Shown here piece by piece: positions 10,759 to 23,618 of a DNA stretch of 64,000 bases. A program made the translations under genes and the position numbers. The notes beneath the pieces were generated by a model that was not told the DNA's origin, ran no database searches, and worked only from the letters and a program-made list of their open reading frames with translations. Origin of the DNA: Hippasteria phrygiana (Eukaryota > Echinodermata > Asteroidea > Valvatida > Goniasteridae); NCBI GenBank assembly GCA_037893225.1, contig JAZGUH010000103.1, positions 2,170,001 to 2,234,000 of the forward strand, in the 5' to 3' direction. Numbering within the stretch: the stretch's first letter is position 1; each line of letters begins with the position of its first letter.

Positions 10759-11927
10759 CTGCTTAACGTTTGCCAAATTTTCAGATGAACGCCCCTCCTT
10801 TCCCTGTTCATAATTGAATGGTATATTGACCAAATCCAGTCATTTTTACACTGATGGGTAGCTTAGATTCAGCGCAACAATTTCAGACCATCACCAGCTT
10901 CACAGCGTTAGAACTCTTCGAGAAAATTCAAACCTCGCAACTAATTTCTTTCTGTGAACTCTGTGTGCGTTCTCCCGTTTACTGCATTGTGGCTGCTTAA
11001 CGTTTGCCAAATTTTCAGATGAACGCCCCTCCTTTCCCTGTTCATAATTGAATGGGATATTGACCAAATCCAGTAATTTTCACACGTATGGGTAGCTTAG
11101 ATCTAGCGCAACAATTTGAGACCATCGCCAGCTTCACAGCGTTAGAACTCTTCGAGAAAATTCAAACCTCGCAACAAATTTCTTTCTGTTAACTCTGTGT
11201 GCGTTCTCCCGTTTAATGCATTGTGGCTGCTTAACGTTTGCCAAATTTTCAGATGAACGCCCCTCCTTTCCCTGTTCATAATTGAATGGAATATTGACCA
11301 AATCCAGCAATTTCCACACGTATGGGTAGCTTAGAGCTAGCGCAACAATTTGAGACCATCGCCAGCTTCACAGCGTTAGAACTCTTCGAGAAAATTCAAA
11401 CCTCGCAACTAATTTCGTTCTGTGAACTCTGTGTGCGTTCTCCCGTTTACTGCATTGTAACTGCTTAACGTTTGCCACATTTTCAGATGAACGCCCCTCC
11501 TTTCCCTGTTCATAATTGAATGGTATATTGACCAAATCAAGTAATTGTTACCCGTATGGGTAGCTTAGATATAGCACAACAATTTCAGACCATCGCCAGC
11601 TTCACAGCGTTAGAACTCTTTAAGAAAAATCAAAAATCGCATCAAATTTCTTCCTGTGAACTCTGTGTGCGTTCTTCCGTTTACTGCATTGTGACTGCTT
11701 AACGTTTGACACATTTCCAGATGAACGCCCCTCCTTTCCCTGTTCATAATTGAATGGGATATTGACCAAATCCAGTAAGTTACACACGTATGGGTAGCTT
11801 AGATCTAGCGCAACAATTTGAGACCATCGCCAGCTTCATAGCGTGAGAACTCTTCGAGAAAATTCAAACCTCGCAACACATTTTCCCCATGAACTCTGTG
11901 TGCGTTCTCCCGTTTACTGCATTGTGA
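10759..11927. repeat. Last complete 5-monomer unit of zone I
   Basis: It is a-b-c-d-e, 1169 bp. It carries the private markers AGATTCAGCG in class a (near 10867) and TTAGAGCTAGCG in class c (GCTAGC at 11336-11341). Both recur exactly 5144 bp to the right. Confidence 0.92.
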
Positions 11928-14031
11928 CTGCTTAACGTTTGCCAAATTTTCAGATGAACGCCCCTCCTTTCCCTGCTCATAATTGAATGGGATATTGACC
12001 AAATCCAGTAATTTTCACACGTATGGGTAGCTTAGATCTAGCGCAACAATTTGAGACCATCGCCAGCTTCACAGCGTTAGAACTCTTCGAGAAAATTCAA
12101 ACCTCGCAACAATTTTTTTCCGGTGAACTCTGTGTGCGTTCTTCCGTTTACTGCATTGTGACTGCTTAACGTTTGCCACATTTTCAGATGAACGCCCCTC
12201 CTTTCCCTGTTCATAATTGAATGGGATATTGACCAAATCCAGTAATTTTCACACGTATGGGTAGCTTAGATCTAGCGCAACAATTTGAGACCATCGCCAG
12301 CTTCATAGCGTGAGAACTCTTCGAGAAAATTCAAACCTCGCAACAATTTTTTTCCTGTGAACTCTGTGTGCGTTCTTCCGTTTACTGCATTGTGACTGCT
12401 TAACGTTTGCCACATTTTCAGATGAACGCCCCTCCTTTCCCTGTTCATAATTGAATGGGATATTGACCAAATCCAGTAATTTTCACACGTATGGGTAGCT
12501 TAGATCTAGCGCAACAATTTGAGACCATCGCCAGCTTCACAGCGTTAGAACTCTTCGAGAAAATTCAAACCTCGCAACTAATTTCGTTCTGTGAACTCTG
12601 TGTGCGTTCTCCCGTTTACTGCATTGTAACTGCTTAACGTTTGCCACATTTTCAGATGAACGCCCCTCCTTTCCCTGTTCATAATTGAATGGTATATTGA
12701 CCAAATCAAGTAATTGTGACCCGTATGGGTAGCTTAGATATAGCACAACAATTTCAGACCATCGCCAGCTTCACAGCGTTAGAACTCTTTAAGAAAAATC
12801 AAACATCGCATCAAATTTCTTCCTGTGAACTCTGTGTGCGTTCTTCCGTTTACTGCATTGTGACTGCTTAACGTTTGCCACATTTCCAGATGAACGCCCC
12901 TCCTTTCCCTGTTCATAATTGAATGGGATATTGACCAAATCCAGTAAGTTACACACGTATGGGTAGCTTAGATCTAGCGCAACAATTTGAGACCATCGCC
13001 AGCTTCATAGCGTGAGAACTCTTCGAGAAAATTCAAACCTCGCAACAAATTTTCCCCATGAACTCTGTGTGCGTTCTCCCGTTTACTGCACTGTGACTGC
13101 TTAACGTTTGCCAAATTTTCAGATGAACGCCCCTCCTTTCCCTGTTCATAATTGAATGGTATATTGACCAAATCCAGTCATTTTTACACTGATGGGTAGC
13201 TTAGATTTAGCGCAACAATTTCAGACCATCACCAGCTTCACAGCGTTAGAACTCTTCGAGAAAATTCAAACCTCGCAACTTATTTCTTTCTGTGAACTCT
13301 GTGTGCGTTCTCCCGTTTACTGCATTGTGGCTGCTTAACGTTTGCCAAATTTTCAGATGAACGCCCCTCCTTTCCCTGTTCATAATTGAATGGGATATTG
13401 ACCAAATCCAGCAATTTCCACACGTATGGGTAGCTTAGATCTAGCGCAACAATTTGAGACCATCGCCAGCTTCACAGCGTTAGAACTCTTCGAGAAAATT
13501 CAAACCTCGCAACTAATTTCGTTCTGTGAACTCTGTGTGCGTTCTCCCGTTTACTGCATTGTAACTGCTTAACGTTTGCCACATTTTCAGATGAACGCCC
13601 CTCCTTTCCCTGTTCATAATTGAATGGTATATTGACCAAATCAAGTAATTGTTACCCGTATGGGTAGCTTAGATATAGCACAACAATTTCAGACCATCGC
13701 CAGCTTCACAGCGTTAGAACTCTTTAAGAAAAATCAAACATCGCATCAAATTTCTTCCTGTGAACTCTGTGTGCGTTCTTCCGTTTACTGCATTGTGACT
13801 GCTTAACGTTTGCCACATTTCCAGATGAACGCCCCTCCTTTCCCTGTTCATAATTGAATGGGATATTGACCAAATCCAGTAAGTTACACACGTATGGGTA
13901 GCTTAGATCTAGCGCAACAATTTGAGACCATCGCCAGCTTCATAGCGTGAGAACTCTTCGAGAAAATTCAAACCTCGCAACACATTTTCCCCATGAACTC
14001 TGTGTGCGTTCTCCCGTTTACTGCATTGTGA
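11928..14031. repeat. 9-monomer higher-order unit, copy 1 (2104 bp)
   Basis: The order is f, g, c', d, e, a, c, d, e. Class f (11928-12161) has CTGCTCATAAT and a T7 tract followed by CCGGTGAAC. Class g (12162-12395) has CATAGCGTGAG with T7 and CCTGTG. c' (12396) has a GTAATTTTC front with a TTTCGTTC tail. The d copy has TTGTGACCCG and the following e has GCACTGTGAC. Class b is missing between a (13097) and c (13331). Confidence 0.92.
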
Positions 14032-17000
14032 CTGCTTAACGTTTGCCAAATTTTCAGATGAACGCCCCTCCTTTCCCTGTTCATAATTGAATGGTATATT
14101 GACCAAATCCAGTCATTTTTACACTGATGGGTAGCTTAGATTTAGCGCAACAATTTCAGACCATCACCAGCTTCACAGCGTTAGAACTCTTCGAGAAAAT
14201 TCAAACCTCGCAACTAATTTCTTTCTGTGAACTCTGTGTGCGTTCTCCCGTTTACTGCATTGTGGCTGCTTAACGTTTGCCAAATTTTCAGATGAACGCC
14301 CCTCCTTTCCCTGTTCATAATTGAATGGGATATTGACCAAATCCAGTAATTTTCACACGTATGGGTAGCTTAGATCTAGCGCAACAATTTGAGACCATCG
14401 CCAGCTTCACAGCGTTAGAACTCTTCGAGAAAATTCAAACCTCGCAACAAATTTCTTTCTGTTAACTCTGTGTGCGTTCTCCCGTTTAATGCATTGTGGC
14501 TGCTTAACGTTTGCCAAATTTTCAGATGAACGCCCCTCCTTTCCCTGTTCATAATTGAATGGGATATTGACCAAATCCAGCAATTTCCACACGTATGGGT
14601 AGCTTAGATCTAGCGCAACAATTTGAGACCATCGCCAGCTTCACAGCGTTAGAACTCTTCGAGAAAATTCAAACCTCGCAACTAATTTCGTTCTGTGAAC
14701 TCTGTGTGCGTTCTCCCGTTTACTGCATTGTAACTGCTTAACGTTTGCCACATTTTCAGATGAACGCCCCTCCTTTCCCTGTTCATAATTGAATGGTATA
14801 TTGACCAAATCAAGTAATTGTTACCAGTATGGGTAGCTTAGATATAGCACAACAATTTCAGACCATCGCCAGCTTCACAGCGTTAGAACTCTTTAAGAAA
14901 AATCAAACATCGCATCAAATTTCTTCCTGTGAACTCTGTGTGCGTTCTTCCGTTTACTGCATTGTGACTGCTTAACGTTTGCCAAATTTTCAGATGAACG
15001 CCCCTCCTTTCCCTGTTCATAATTGAATGGTATATTGACCAAATCCAGTCATTTTTACACTGATGGGTAGCTTAGATCTAGCGCAACAATTTCAGACCAT
15101 CGCCAGCTTCACAGGGTTAGAACTCTTCGAGAAAAATCAAACCTCGCAACTAATTTCTTTCTGTGAACTCTGTGTGCGTTCTTCCGTTTACTGCATTGTG
15201 GCTGCTTAACGTTTGCCAAATTTTCAGATGAACGCCCCTCCTTTCCCTGTTCATAATTGAATGGGATATTCACCAAATCCAGTAATTTTCACACGTATGG
15301 GTAGCTTAGATCTAGCGCAACAATTTGAGACCATCGCCAGCTTCACAGCGTTAGAACTCTTCGAGAAAATTCAAACCTCGCAACTAATTTCGTTCTGTGA
15401 ACTCTGTGTGCGTTCTCCCGTTTACTGCATTGTAACTGCTTAACGTTTGCCACATTTTCAGATGAACGCCCCTCCTTTCCCTGTTCATAATTGAATGGTA
15501 TATTGACCAAATCAAGTAATTGTTACCCGTATGGGTAGCTTAGATATAGCACAACAATTTCAGACCATCGCCAGCTTCACAGCGTTAGAACTCTTTAAGA
15601 AAAATCAAACATCGCATCAAATTTCTTCCTGTGAACTCTGTGTGCGTTCTTCCGTTTACTGCATTGTGACTGCTTAACGTTTGCCACATTTCCAGATGAA
15701 CGCCCCTCCTTTCCCTGTTCATAATTGAATGGGATATTGACCAAATCCAGTAAGTTACACACGTATGGGTAGCTTAGATCTAGCGCAACAATTTGAGACC
15801 ATCGCCAGCTTCATAGCGTGAGAACTCTTCGAGAAAATTCAAACCTCGCAACACATTTTCCCCATGAACTCTGTGTGCGTTCTCCCGTTTACTGCATTGT
15901 GACTGCTTAACGTTTGCCAAATTTTCAGATGAACGCCCTTCCTTTCCCTGTTCATAATTGAATGGTATATTGACCAAATCCAGTCATTTTTACACTGATG
16001 GGTAGCTTAGATTCAGCGCAACAATTTCAGACCATCACCAGCTTCACAGCGTTAGAACTCTTCGAGAAAATTCAAACCTCGCAACTAATTTCTTTCTGTG
16101 AACTCTGTGTGCGTTCTCCCGTTTACTGCATTGTGGCTGCTTAACGTTTGCCAAATTTTCAGATGAACGCCCCTCCTTTCCCTGTTCATAATTGAATGGG
16201 ATATTGACCAAATCCAGTAATTTTCACACGTATGGGTAGCTTAGATCTAGCGCAACAATTTGAGACCATCGCCAGCTTCACAGCGTTAGAACTCTTCGAG
16301 AAAATTCAAACCTCGCAACAAATTTCTTTCTGTTAACTCTGTGTGCGTTCTCCCGTTTAATGCATTGTGGCTGCTTAACGTTTGCCAAATTTTCAGATGA
16401 ACGCCCCTCCTTTCCCTGTTCATAATTGAATGGAATATTGACCAAATCCAGCAATTTCCACACGTATGGGTAGCTTAGAGCTAGCGCAACAATTTGAGAC
16501 CATCGCCAGCTTCACAGCGTTAGAACTCTTCGAGAAAATTCAAACCTCGCAACTAATTTCGTTCTGTGAACTCTGTGTGCGTTCTCCCGTTTACTGCATT
16601 GTAACTGCTTAACGTTTGCCACATTTTCAGATGAACGCCCCTCCTTTCCCTGTTCATAATTGAATGGTATATTGACCAAATCAAGTAATTGTTACCCGTA
16701 TGGGTAGCTTAGATATAGCACAACAATTTCAGACCATCGCCAGCTTCACAGCGTTAGAACTCTTTAAGAAAAATCAAACATCGCATCAAATTTCTTCCTG
16801 TGAACTCTGTGTGCGTTCTTCCGTTTACTGCATTGTGACTGCTTAACGTTTGCCACATTTCCAGATGAACGCCCCTCCTTTCCCTGTTCATAATTGAATG
16901 GGATATTGACCAAATCCAGTAAGTTACACACGTATGGGTAGCTTAGATCTAGCGCAACAATTTGAGACCATCGCCAGCTTCATAGCGTGAGAACTCTTCG

Positions 17001-17071
17001 AGAAAATTCAAACCTCGCAACACATTTTCCCCATGAACTCTGTGTGCGTTCTCCCGTTTACTGCATTGTGA

Positions 17072-19175
17072 CTGCTTAACGTTTGCCAAATTTTCAGATG
17101 AACGCCCCTCCTTTCCCTGCTCATAATTGAATGGGATATTGACCAAATCCAGTAATTTTCACACGTATGGGTAGCTTAGATCTAGCGCAACAATTTGAGA
17201 CCATCGCCAGCTTCACAGCGTTAGAACTCTTCGAGAAAATTCAAACCTCGCAACAATTTTTTTCCGGTGAACTCTGTGTGCGTTCTTCCGTTTACTGCAT
17301 TGTGACTGCTTAACGTTTGCCACATTTTCAGATGAACGCCCCTCCTTTCCCTGTTCATAATTGAATGGGATATTGACCAAATCCAGTAATTTTCACACGT
17401 ATGAGTAGCTTAGATCTAGCGCAACAATTTGAGACCATCGCCAGCTTCATAGCGTGAGAACTCTTCGAGAAAATTCAAACCTCGCAACAATTTTTTTCCT
17501 GTGAACTCTGTGTGCGTTCTTCCGTTTACTGCATTGTGACTGCTTAACGTTTGCCACATTTTCAGATGAACGCCCCTCCTTTCCCTGTTCATAATTGAAT
17601 GGGATATTGACCAAATCCAGTAATTTTCACACGTATGGGTAGCTTAGATCTAGCGCAACAATTTGAGACCATCGCCAGCTTCACAGCGTTAGAACTCTTC
17701 GAGAAAATTCAAACCTCGCAACTAATTTCGTTCTGTGAACTCTGTGTGCGTTCTCCCGTTTACTGCATTGTAACTGCTTAACGTTTGCCACATTTTCAGA
17801 TGAACGCCCCTCCTTTCCCTGTTCATAATTGAATGGTATATTGACCAAATCAAGTAATTGTGACCCGTATGGGTAGCTTAGATATAGCACAACAATTTCA
17901 GACCATCGCCAGCTTCACAGCGTTAGAACTCTTTAAGAAAAATCAAACATCGCATCAAATTTCTTCCTGTGAACTCTGTGTGCGTTCTTCCGTTTACTGC
18001 ATTGTGACTGCTTAACGTTTGCCACATTTCCAGATGAACGCCCCTCCTTTCCCTGTTCATAATTGAATGGGATATTGACCAAATCCAGTAAGTTACACAC
18101 GTATGGGTAGCTTAGATCTAGCGCAACAATTTGAGACCATCGCCAGCTTCATAGCGTGAGAACTCTTCGAGAAAATTCAAACCTCGCAACAAATTTTCCC
18201 CATGAACTCTGTGTGCGTTCTCCCGTTTACTGCACTGTGACTGCTTAACGTTTGCCAAATTTTCAGATGAACGCCCCTCCTTTCCCTGTTCATAATTGAA
18301 TGGTATATTGACCAAATCCAGTCATTTTTACACTGATGGGTAGCTTAGATTTAGCGCAACAATTTCAGACCATCACCAGCTTCACAGCGTTAGAACTCTT
18401 CGAGAAAATTCAAACCTCGCAACTAATTTCTTTCTGTGAACTCTGTGTGCGTTCTCCCGTTTACTGCATTGTGGCTGCTTAACGTTTGCCAAATTTTCAG
18501 ATGAACGCCCCTCCTTTCCCTGTTCATAATTGAATGGGATATTGACCAAATCCAGCAATTTCCACACGTATGGGTAGCTTAGATCTAGCGCAACAATTTG
18601 AGACCATCGCCAGCTTCACAGCGTTAGAACTCTTCGAGAAAATTCAAACCTCGCAACTAATTTCGTTCTGTGAACTCTGTGTGCGTTCTCCCGTTTACTG
18701 CATTGTAACTGCTTAACGTTTGCCACATTTTCAGATGAACGCCCCTCCTTTCCCTGTTCATAATTGAATGGTATATTGACCAAATCAAGTAATTGTTACC
18801 CGTATGGGTAGCTTAGATATAGCACAACAATTTCAGACCATCGCCAGCTTCACAGCGTTAGAACTCTTTAAGAAAAATCAAACATCGCATCAAATTTCTT
18901 CCTGTGAACTCTGTGTGCGTTCTTCCGTTTACTGCATTGTGACTGCTTAACGTTTGCCACATTTCCAGATGAACGCCCCTCCTTTCCCTGTTCATAATTG
19001 AATGGGATATTGACCAAATCCAGTAAGTTACACACGTATGGGTAGCTTAGATCTAGCGCAACAATTTGAGACCATCGCCAGCTTCATAGCGTGAGAACTC
19101 TTCGAGAAAATTCAAACCTCGCAACACATTTTCCCCATGAACTCTGTGTGCGTTCTCCCGTTTACTGCATTGTGA
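17072..19175. repeat. 9-monomer higher-order unit, copy 2 (2104 bp)
   Basis: It has the same order and the same diagnostic variants as 11928-14031, 5144 bp away: CTGCTCATAAT near 17118, TTGTGACCCG near 17859, GCACTGTGAC near 18233. A private ATGAGTAGC lies near 17401. Confidence 0.92.
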
Positions 19176-20111
19176 CTGCTTAACGTTTGCCAAATTTTCA
19201 GATGAACGCCCCTCCTTTCCCTGTTCATAATTGAATGGTATATTGACCAAATCCAGTCATTTTTACACTGATGGGTAGCTTAGATTTAGCGCAACAATTT
19301 CAGACCATCACCAGCTTCACAGCGTTAGAACTCTTCGAGAAAATTCAAACCTCGCAACTAATTTCTTTCTGTGAACTCTGTGTGCGTTCTCCCGTTTACT
19401 GCATTGTGGCTGCTTAACGTTTGCCAAATTTTCAGATGAACGCCCCTCCTTTCCCTGTTCATAATTGAATGGGATATTGACCAAATCCAGTAATTTTCAC
19501 ACGTATGGGTAGCTTAGATCTAGCGCAACAATTTGAGACCATCGCCAGCTTCACAGCGTTAGAACTCTTCGAGAAAATTCAAACCTCGCAACAAATTTCT
19601 TTCTGTTAACTCTGTGTGCGTTCTCCCGTTTAATGCATTGTGGCTGCTTAACGTTTGCCAAATTTTCAGATGAACGCCCCTCCTTTCCCTGTTCATAATT
19701 GAATGGGATATTGACCAAATCCAGCAATTTCCACACGTATGGGTAGCTTAGATCTAGCGCAACAATTTGAGACCATCGCCAGCTTCACAGCGTTAGAACT
19801 CTTCGAGAAAATTCAAACCTCGCAACTAATTTCGTTCTGTGAACTCTGTGTGCGTTCTCCCGTTTACTGCATTGTAACTGCTTAACGTTTGCCACATTTT
19901 CAGATGAACGCCCCTCCTTTCCCTGTTCATAATTGAATGGTATATTGACCAAATCAAGTAATTGTTACCTGTATGGGTAGCTTAGATATAGCACAACAAT
20001 TTCAGACCATCGCCAGCTTCACAGCGTTAGAACTCTTTAAGAAAAATCAAACATCGCATCAAATTTCTTCCTGTGAACTCTGTGTGCGTTCTTCCGTTTA
20101 CTGCATTGTGA

Positions 20112-21047
20112 CTGCTTAACGTTTGCCAAATTTTCAGATGAACGCCCCTCCTTTCCCTGTTCATAATTGAATGGTATATTGACCAAATCCAGTCATTTTT
20201 ACACTGATGGGTAGCTTAGATCTAGCGCAACAATTTCAGACCATCGCCAGCTTCACAGGGTTAGAACTCTTCGAGAAAAATCAAACCTCGCATCAAATTT
20301 CTTCCTGTGAACTCTGTGTGCGTTCTTCCGTTTACTGCATTGTGACTGCTTAACGTTTGCCACATTTCCAGATGAACGCCCCTCCTTTCCCTGTTCATAA
20401 TTGAATGGGATATTGACCAAATCCAGTAAGTTTCACACGTATGGGTAGCTTAGATCTAGCGCAACAATTTGAGACCATCGCCAGCTTCATAGCGTGGGAA
20501 CTCTTCGAGAAAATTCAAACCTCGCAACTAATTTCTTTCTGTGAACTCTGTGTGCGTTCTCCCGTTTACTGCATTGTGGCTGCTTAACGTTTGCCAAATT
20601 TTCAGATGAACGCCCCTCCTTTCCCTGTTCATAATTGAATGGGATATTGACCAAATCCAGTAATTTTCACACGTATGGGTAGCTTAGATCTAGCGCAACA
20701 ATTTGAGACCATCGCCAGCTTCACAGCGTTAGAACTCTTCGAGAAAATTCAAACCTCGCAACTAATTTCTTTCTGTGAACTCTGTGTGCGTTCTTCCGTT
20801 TACTGCATTGTGGCTGCTTAACGTTTGCCAAATTTTCAGATGAACGCCCCTCCTTTCCCTGTTCATAATTGAATGGGATATTCACCAAATCCAGTAATTT
20901 TCACACGTATGGGTAGCTTAGATCTAGCGCAACAATTTGAGACCATCGCCAGCTTCACAGCGTTAGAACTCTTCGAGAAAATTCAAACCTCGCAACTAAT
21001 TTCGTTCTGTGAACTCTGTGTGCGTTCTCCCGTTTACTGCATTGTAA
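20112..21047. repeat. Four-monomer island of right-hand-family type inside zone II
   Basis: Monomers at 20112 (class h: TCATTTTT, AGATCTAG, CACAGGG, CATCAAATTTC), 20346 (GTAAGTTTC, CATAGCGTGGGAAC), 20580 (GTAATTTTC, CTAATTTC, TTCCG) and 20814 (GATATTCACC) form a block whose first three members, and the front of the fourth, are repeated at 26659 and 34606. A two-monomer shortened form is at 14968-15435. Class h is typical of zones III and IV. Confidence 0.85.
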
Positions 21048-21514
21048 CTGCTTAACGTTTGCCACATTTTCAGATGAACGCCCCTCCTTTCCCTGTTCAT
21101 AATTGAATGGTATATTGACCAAATCAAGTAATTGTTACCCGTATGGGTAGCTTAGATATAGCACAACAATTTCAGACCATCGCCAGCTTCACAGCGTTAG
21201 AACTCTTTAAGAAAAATCAAACATCGCATCAAATTTCTTCCTGTGAACTCTGTGTGCGTTCTTCCGTTTACTGCATTGTGACTGCTTAACGTTTGCCACA
21301 TTTCCAGATGAACGCCCCTCCTTTCCCTGTTCATAATTGAATGGGATATTGACCAAATCCAGTAAGTTACACACGTATGGGTAGCTTAGATCTAGCGCAA
21401 CAATTTGAGACCATCGCCAGCTTCATAGCGTGAGAACTCTTCGAGAAAATTCAAACCTCGCAACACATTTTCCCCATGAACTCTGTGTGCGTTCTCCCGT
21501 TTACTGCATTGTGA

Positions 21515-23618
21515 CTGCTTAACGTTTGCCAAATTTTCAGATGAACGCCCCTCCTTTCCCTGCTCATAATTGAATGGGATATTGACCAAATCCAGTAATT
21601 TTCACACGTATGGGTAGCTTAGATCTAGCGCAACAATTTGAGACCATCGCCAGCTTCACAGCGTTAGAACTCTTCGAGAAAATTCAAACCTCGCAACAAT
21701 TTTTTTCCGGTGAACTCTGTGTGCGTTCTTCCGTTTACTGCATTGTGACTGCTTAACGTTTGCCACATTTTCAGATGAACGCCCCTCCTTTCCCTGTTCA
21801 TAATTGAATGGGATATTGACCAAATCCAGTAATTTTCACACGTATGGGTAGCTTAGATCTAGCGCAACAATTTGAGACCATCGCCAGCTTCATAGCGTGA
21901 GAACTCTTCGAGAAAATTCAAACCTCGCAACAATTTTTTTCCTGTGAACTCTGTGTGCGTTCTTCCGTTTACTGCATTGTGACTGCTTAACGTTTGCCAC
22001 ATTTTCAGATGAACGCCCCTCCTTTCCCTGTTCATAATTGAATGGGATATTGACCAAATCCAGTAATTTTCACACGTATGGGTAGCTTAGATCTAGCGCA
22101 ACAATTTGAGACCATCGCCAGCTTCACAGCGTTAGAACTCTTCGAGAAAATTCAAACCTCGCAACTAATTTCGTTCTGTGAACTCTGTGTGCGTTCTCCC
22201 GTTTACTGCATTGTAACTGCTTAACGTTTGCCACATTTTCAGATGAACGCCCCTCCTTTCCCTGTTCATAATTGAATGGTATATTGACCAAATCAAGTAA
22301 TTGTGACCCGTATGGGTAGCTTAGATATAGCACAACAATTTCAGACCATCGCCAGCTTCACAGCGTTAGAACTCTTTAAGAAAAATCAAACATCGCATCA
22401 AATTTCTTCCTGTGAACTCTGTGTGCGTTCTTCCGTTTACTGCATTGTGACTGCTTAACGTTTGCCACATTTCCAGATGAACGCCCCTCCTTTCCCTGTT
22501 CATAATTGAATGGGATATTGACCAAATCCAGTAAGTTACACACGTATGGGTAGCTTAGATCTAGCGCAACAATTTGAGACCATCGCCAGCTTCATAGCGT
22601 GAGAACTCTTCGAGAAAATTCAAACCTCGCAACAAATTTTCCCCATGAACTCTGTGTGCGTTCTCCCGTTTACTGCACTGTGACTGCTTAACGTTTGCCA
22701 AATTTTCAGATGAACGCCCCTCCTTTCCCTGTTCATAATTGAATGGTATATTGACCAAATCCAGTCATTTTTACACTGATGGGTAGCTTAGATTTAGCGC
22801 AACAATTTCAGACCATCACCAGCTTCACAGCGTTAGAACTCTTCGAGAAAATTCAAACCTCGCAACTAATTTCTTTCTGTGAACTCTGTGTGCGTTCTCC
22901 CGTTTACTGCATTGTGGCTGCTTAACGTTTGCCAAATTTTCAGATGAACGCCCCTCCTTTCCCTGTTCATAATTGAATGGGATATTGACCAAATCCAGCA
23001 ATTTCCACACGTATGGGTAGCTTAGATCTAGCGCAACAATTTGAGACCATCGCCAGCTTCACAGCGTTAGAACTCTTCGAGAAAATTCAAACCTCGCAAC
23101 TAATTTCGTTCTGTGAACTCTGTGTGCGTTCTCCCGTTTACTGCATTGTAACTGCTTAACGTTTGCCACATTTTCAGATGAACGCCCCTCCTTTCCCTGT
23201 TCATAATTGAATGGTATATTGACCAAATCAAGTAATTGTTACCCGTATGGGTAGCTTAGATATAGCACAACAATTTCAGACCATCGCCAGCTTCACAGCG
23301 TTAGAACTCTTTAAGAAAAATCAAACATCGCATCAAATTTCTTCCTGTGAACTCTGTGTGCGTTCTTCCGTTTACTGCATTGTGACTGCTTAACGTTTGC
23401 CACATTTCCAGATGAACGCCCCTCCTTTCCCTGTTCATAATTGAATGGGATATTGACCAAATCCAGTAAGTTACACACGTATGGGTAGCTTAGATCTAGC
23501 GCAACAATTTGAGACCATCGCCAGCTTCATAGCGTGAGAACTCTTCGAGAAAATTCAAACCTCGCAACACATTTTCCCCATGAACTCTGTGTGCGTTCTC
23601 CCGTTTACTGCATTGTGA
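21515..23618. repeat. 9-monomer higher-order unit, copy 3 (2104 bp)
   Basis: It has CTGCTCATAAT near 21562, TTGTGACCCG near 22302, GCACTGTGAC near 22676, and is directly followed by copy 4. It is reached from classes d and e at 21048-21514 without the a-b-c-d-e stretch that precedes copies 1 and 2. Confidence 0.92.

Larger units (their letters stand above)
4..11927. repeat. Zone I: 5-monomer higher-order repeat (a-b-c-d-e), 1169 bp
   Basis: Diagnostic variants cycle every five monomers. CTGTTAAC of class b reappears 1169 bp apart at the first three units, and again at 4.6/5.8 kb, 7.2/8.3/9.5 kb. A unit is four 234 bp monomers plus one 233 bp monomer (class e). Class-matched monomers in different units are almost identical, with isolated substitutions such as CGTCCCTCC near 3545, ATGTACG near 7514 and AATTAAATGG near 7776, while neighbouring classes within a unit differ at many positions. 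The zone holds 51 monomers and its regular phase is broken at 3278-3511, 6318-6784 and 10292-10525 by hybrid monomers. Confidence 0.93.
10292..15435. repeat. 22-monomer segment, copy 1 (5144 bp)
   Basis: The order is a/d hybrid, e, a, b, c, d, e, then the nine-monomer block, then a, b, c, d and two further monomers (14968 and 15202). Private markers such as GCTAGC, AGATTCAG, CTGCTCATAAT and GCACTGTGAC recur 5144 bp later. Differences from copy 2 noted by eye include CAAAAATCGC near 11633, TTTGACACA near 11709 and ACCAGTATG near 14824. Confidence 0.9.
15436..21047. repeat. 22-monomer segment, copy 2, with two extra monomers
   Basis: It follows copy 1 at +5144 up to about 20290. Copy 1 then goes straight from CACAGGG to the CTAATTTC tail, whereas copy 2 continues with CATCAAATTTC and two more monomers before the sequences realign at +5612. 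The 468 bp difference is exactly two monomers. Differences include CGCCCTTCC near 15936 and ATGAGTAGC near 17401. Confidence 0.88.

Noticed and set aside
15261..21055. Two identical plus-strand 60-codon open frames (15261-15443 and 20873-21055)
   Set aside because: They open only because one substitution (GATATTCACC for GATATTGACC) removes a stop codon in a monomer. The same change occurs at 27429, 29066, 35376 and 37013 where the frame still closes. Not a gene.
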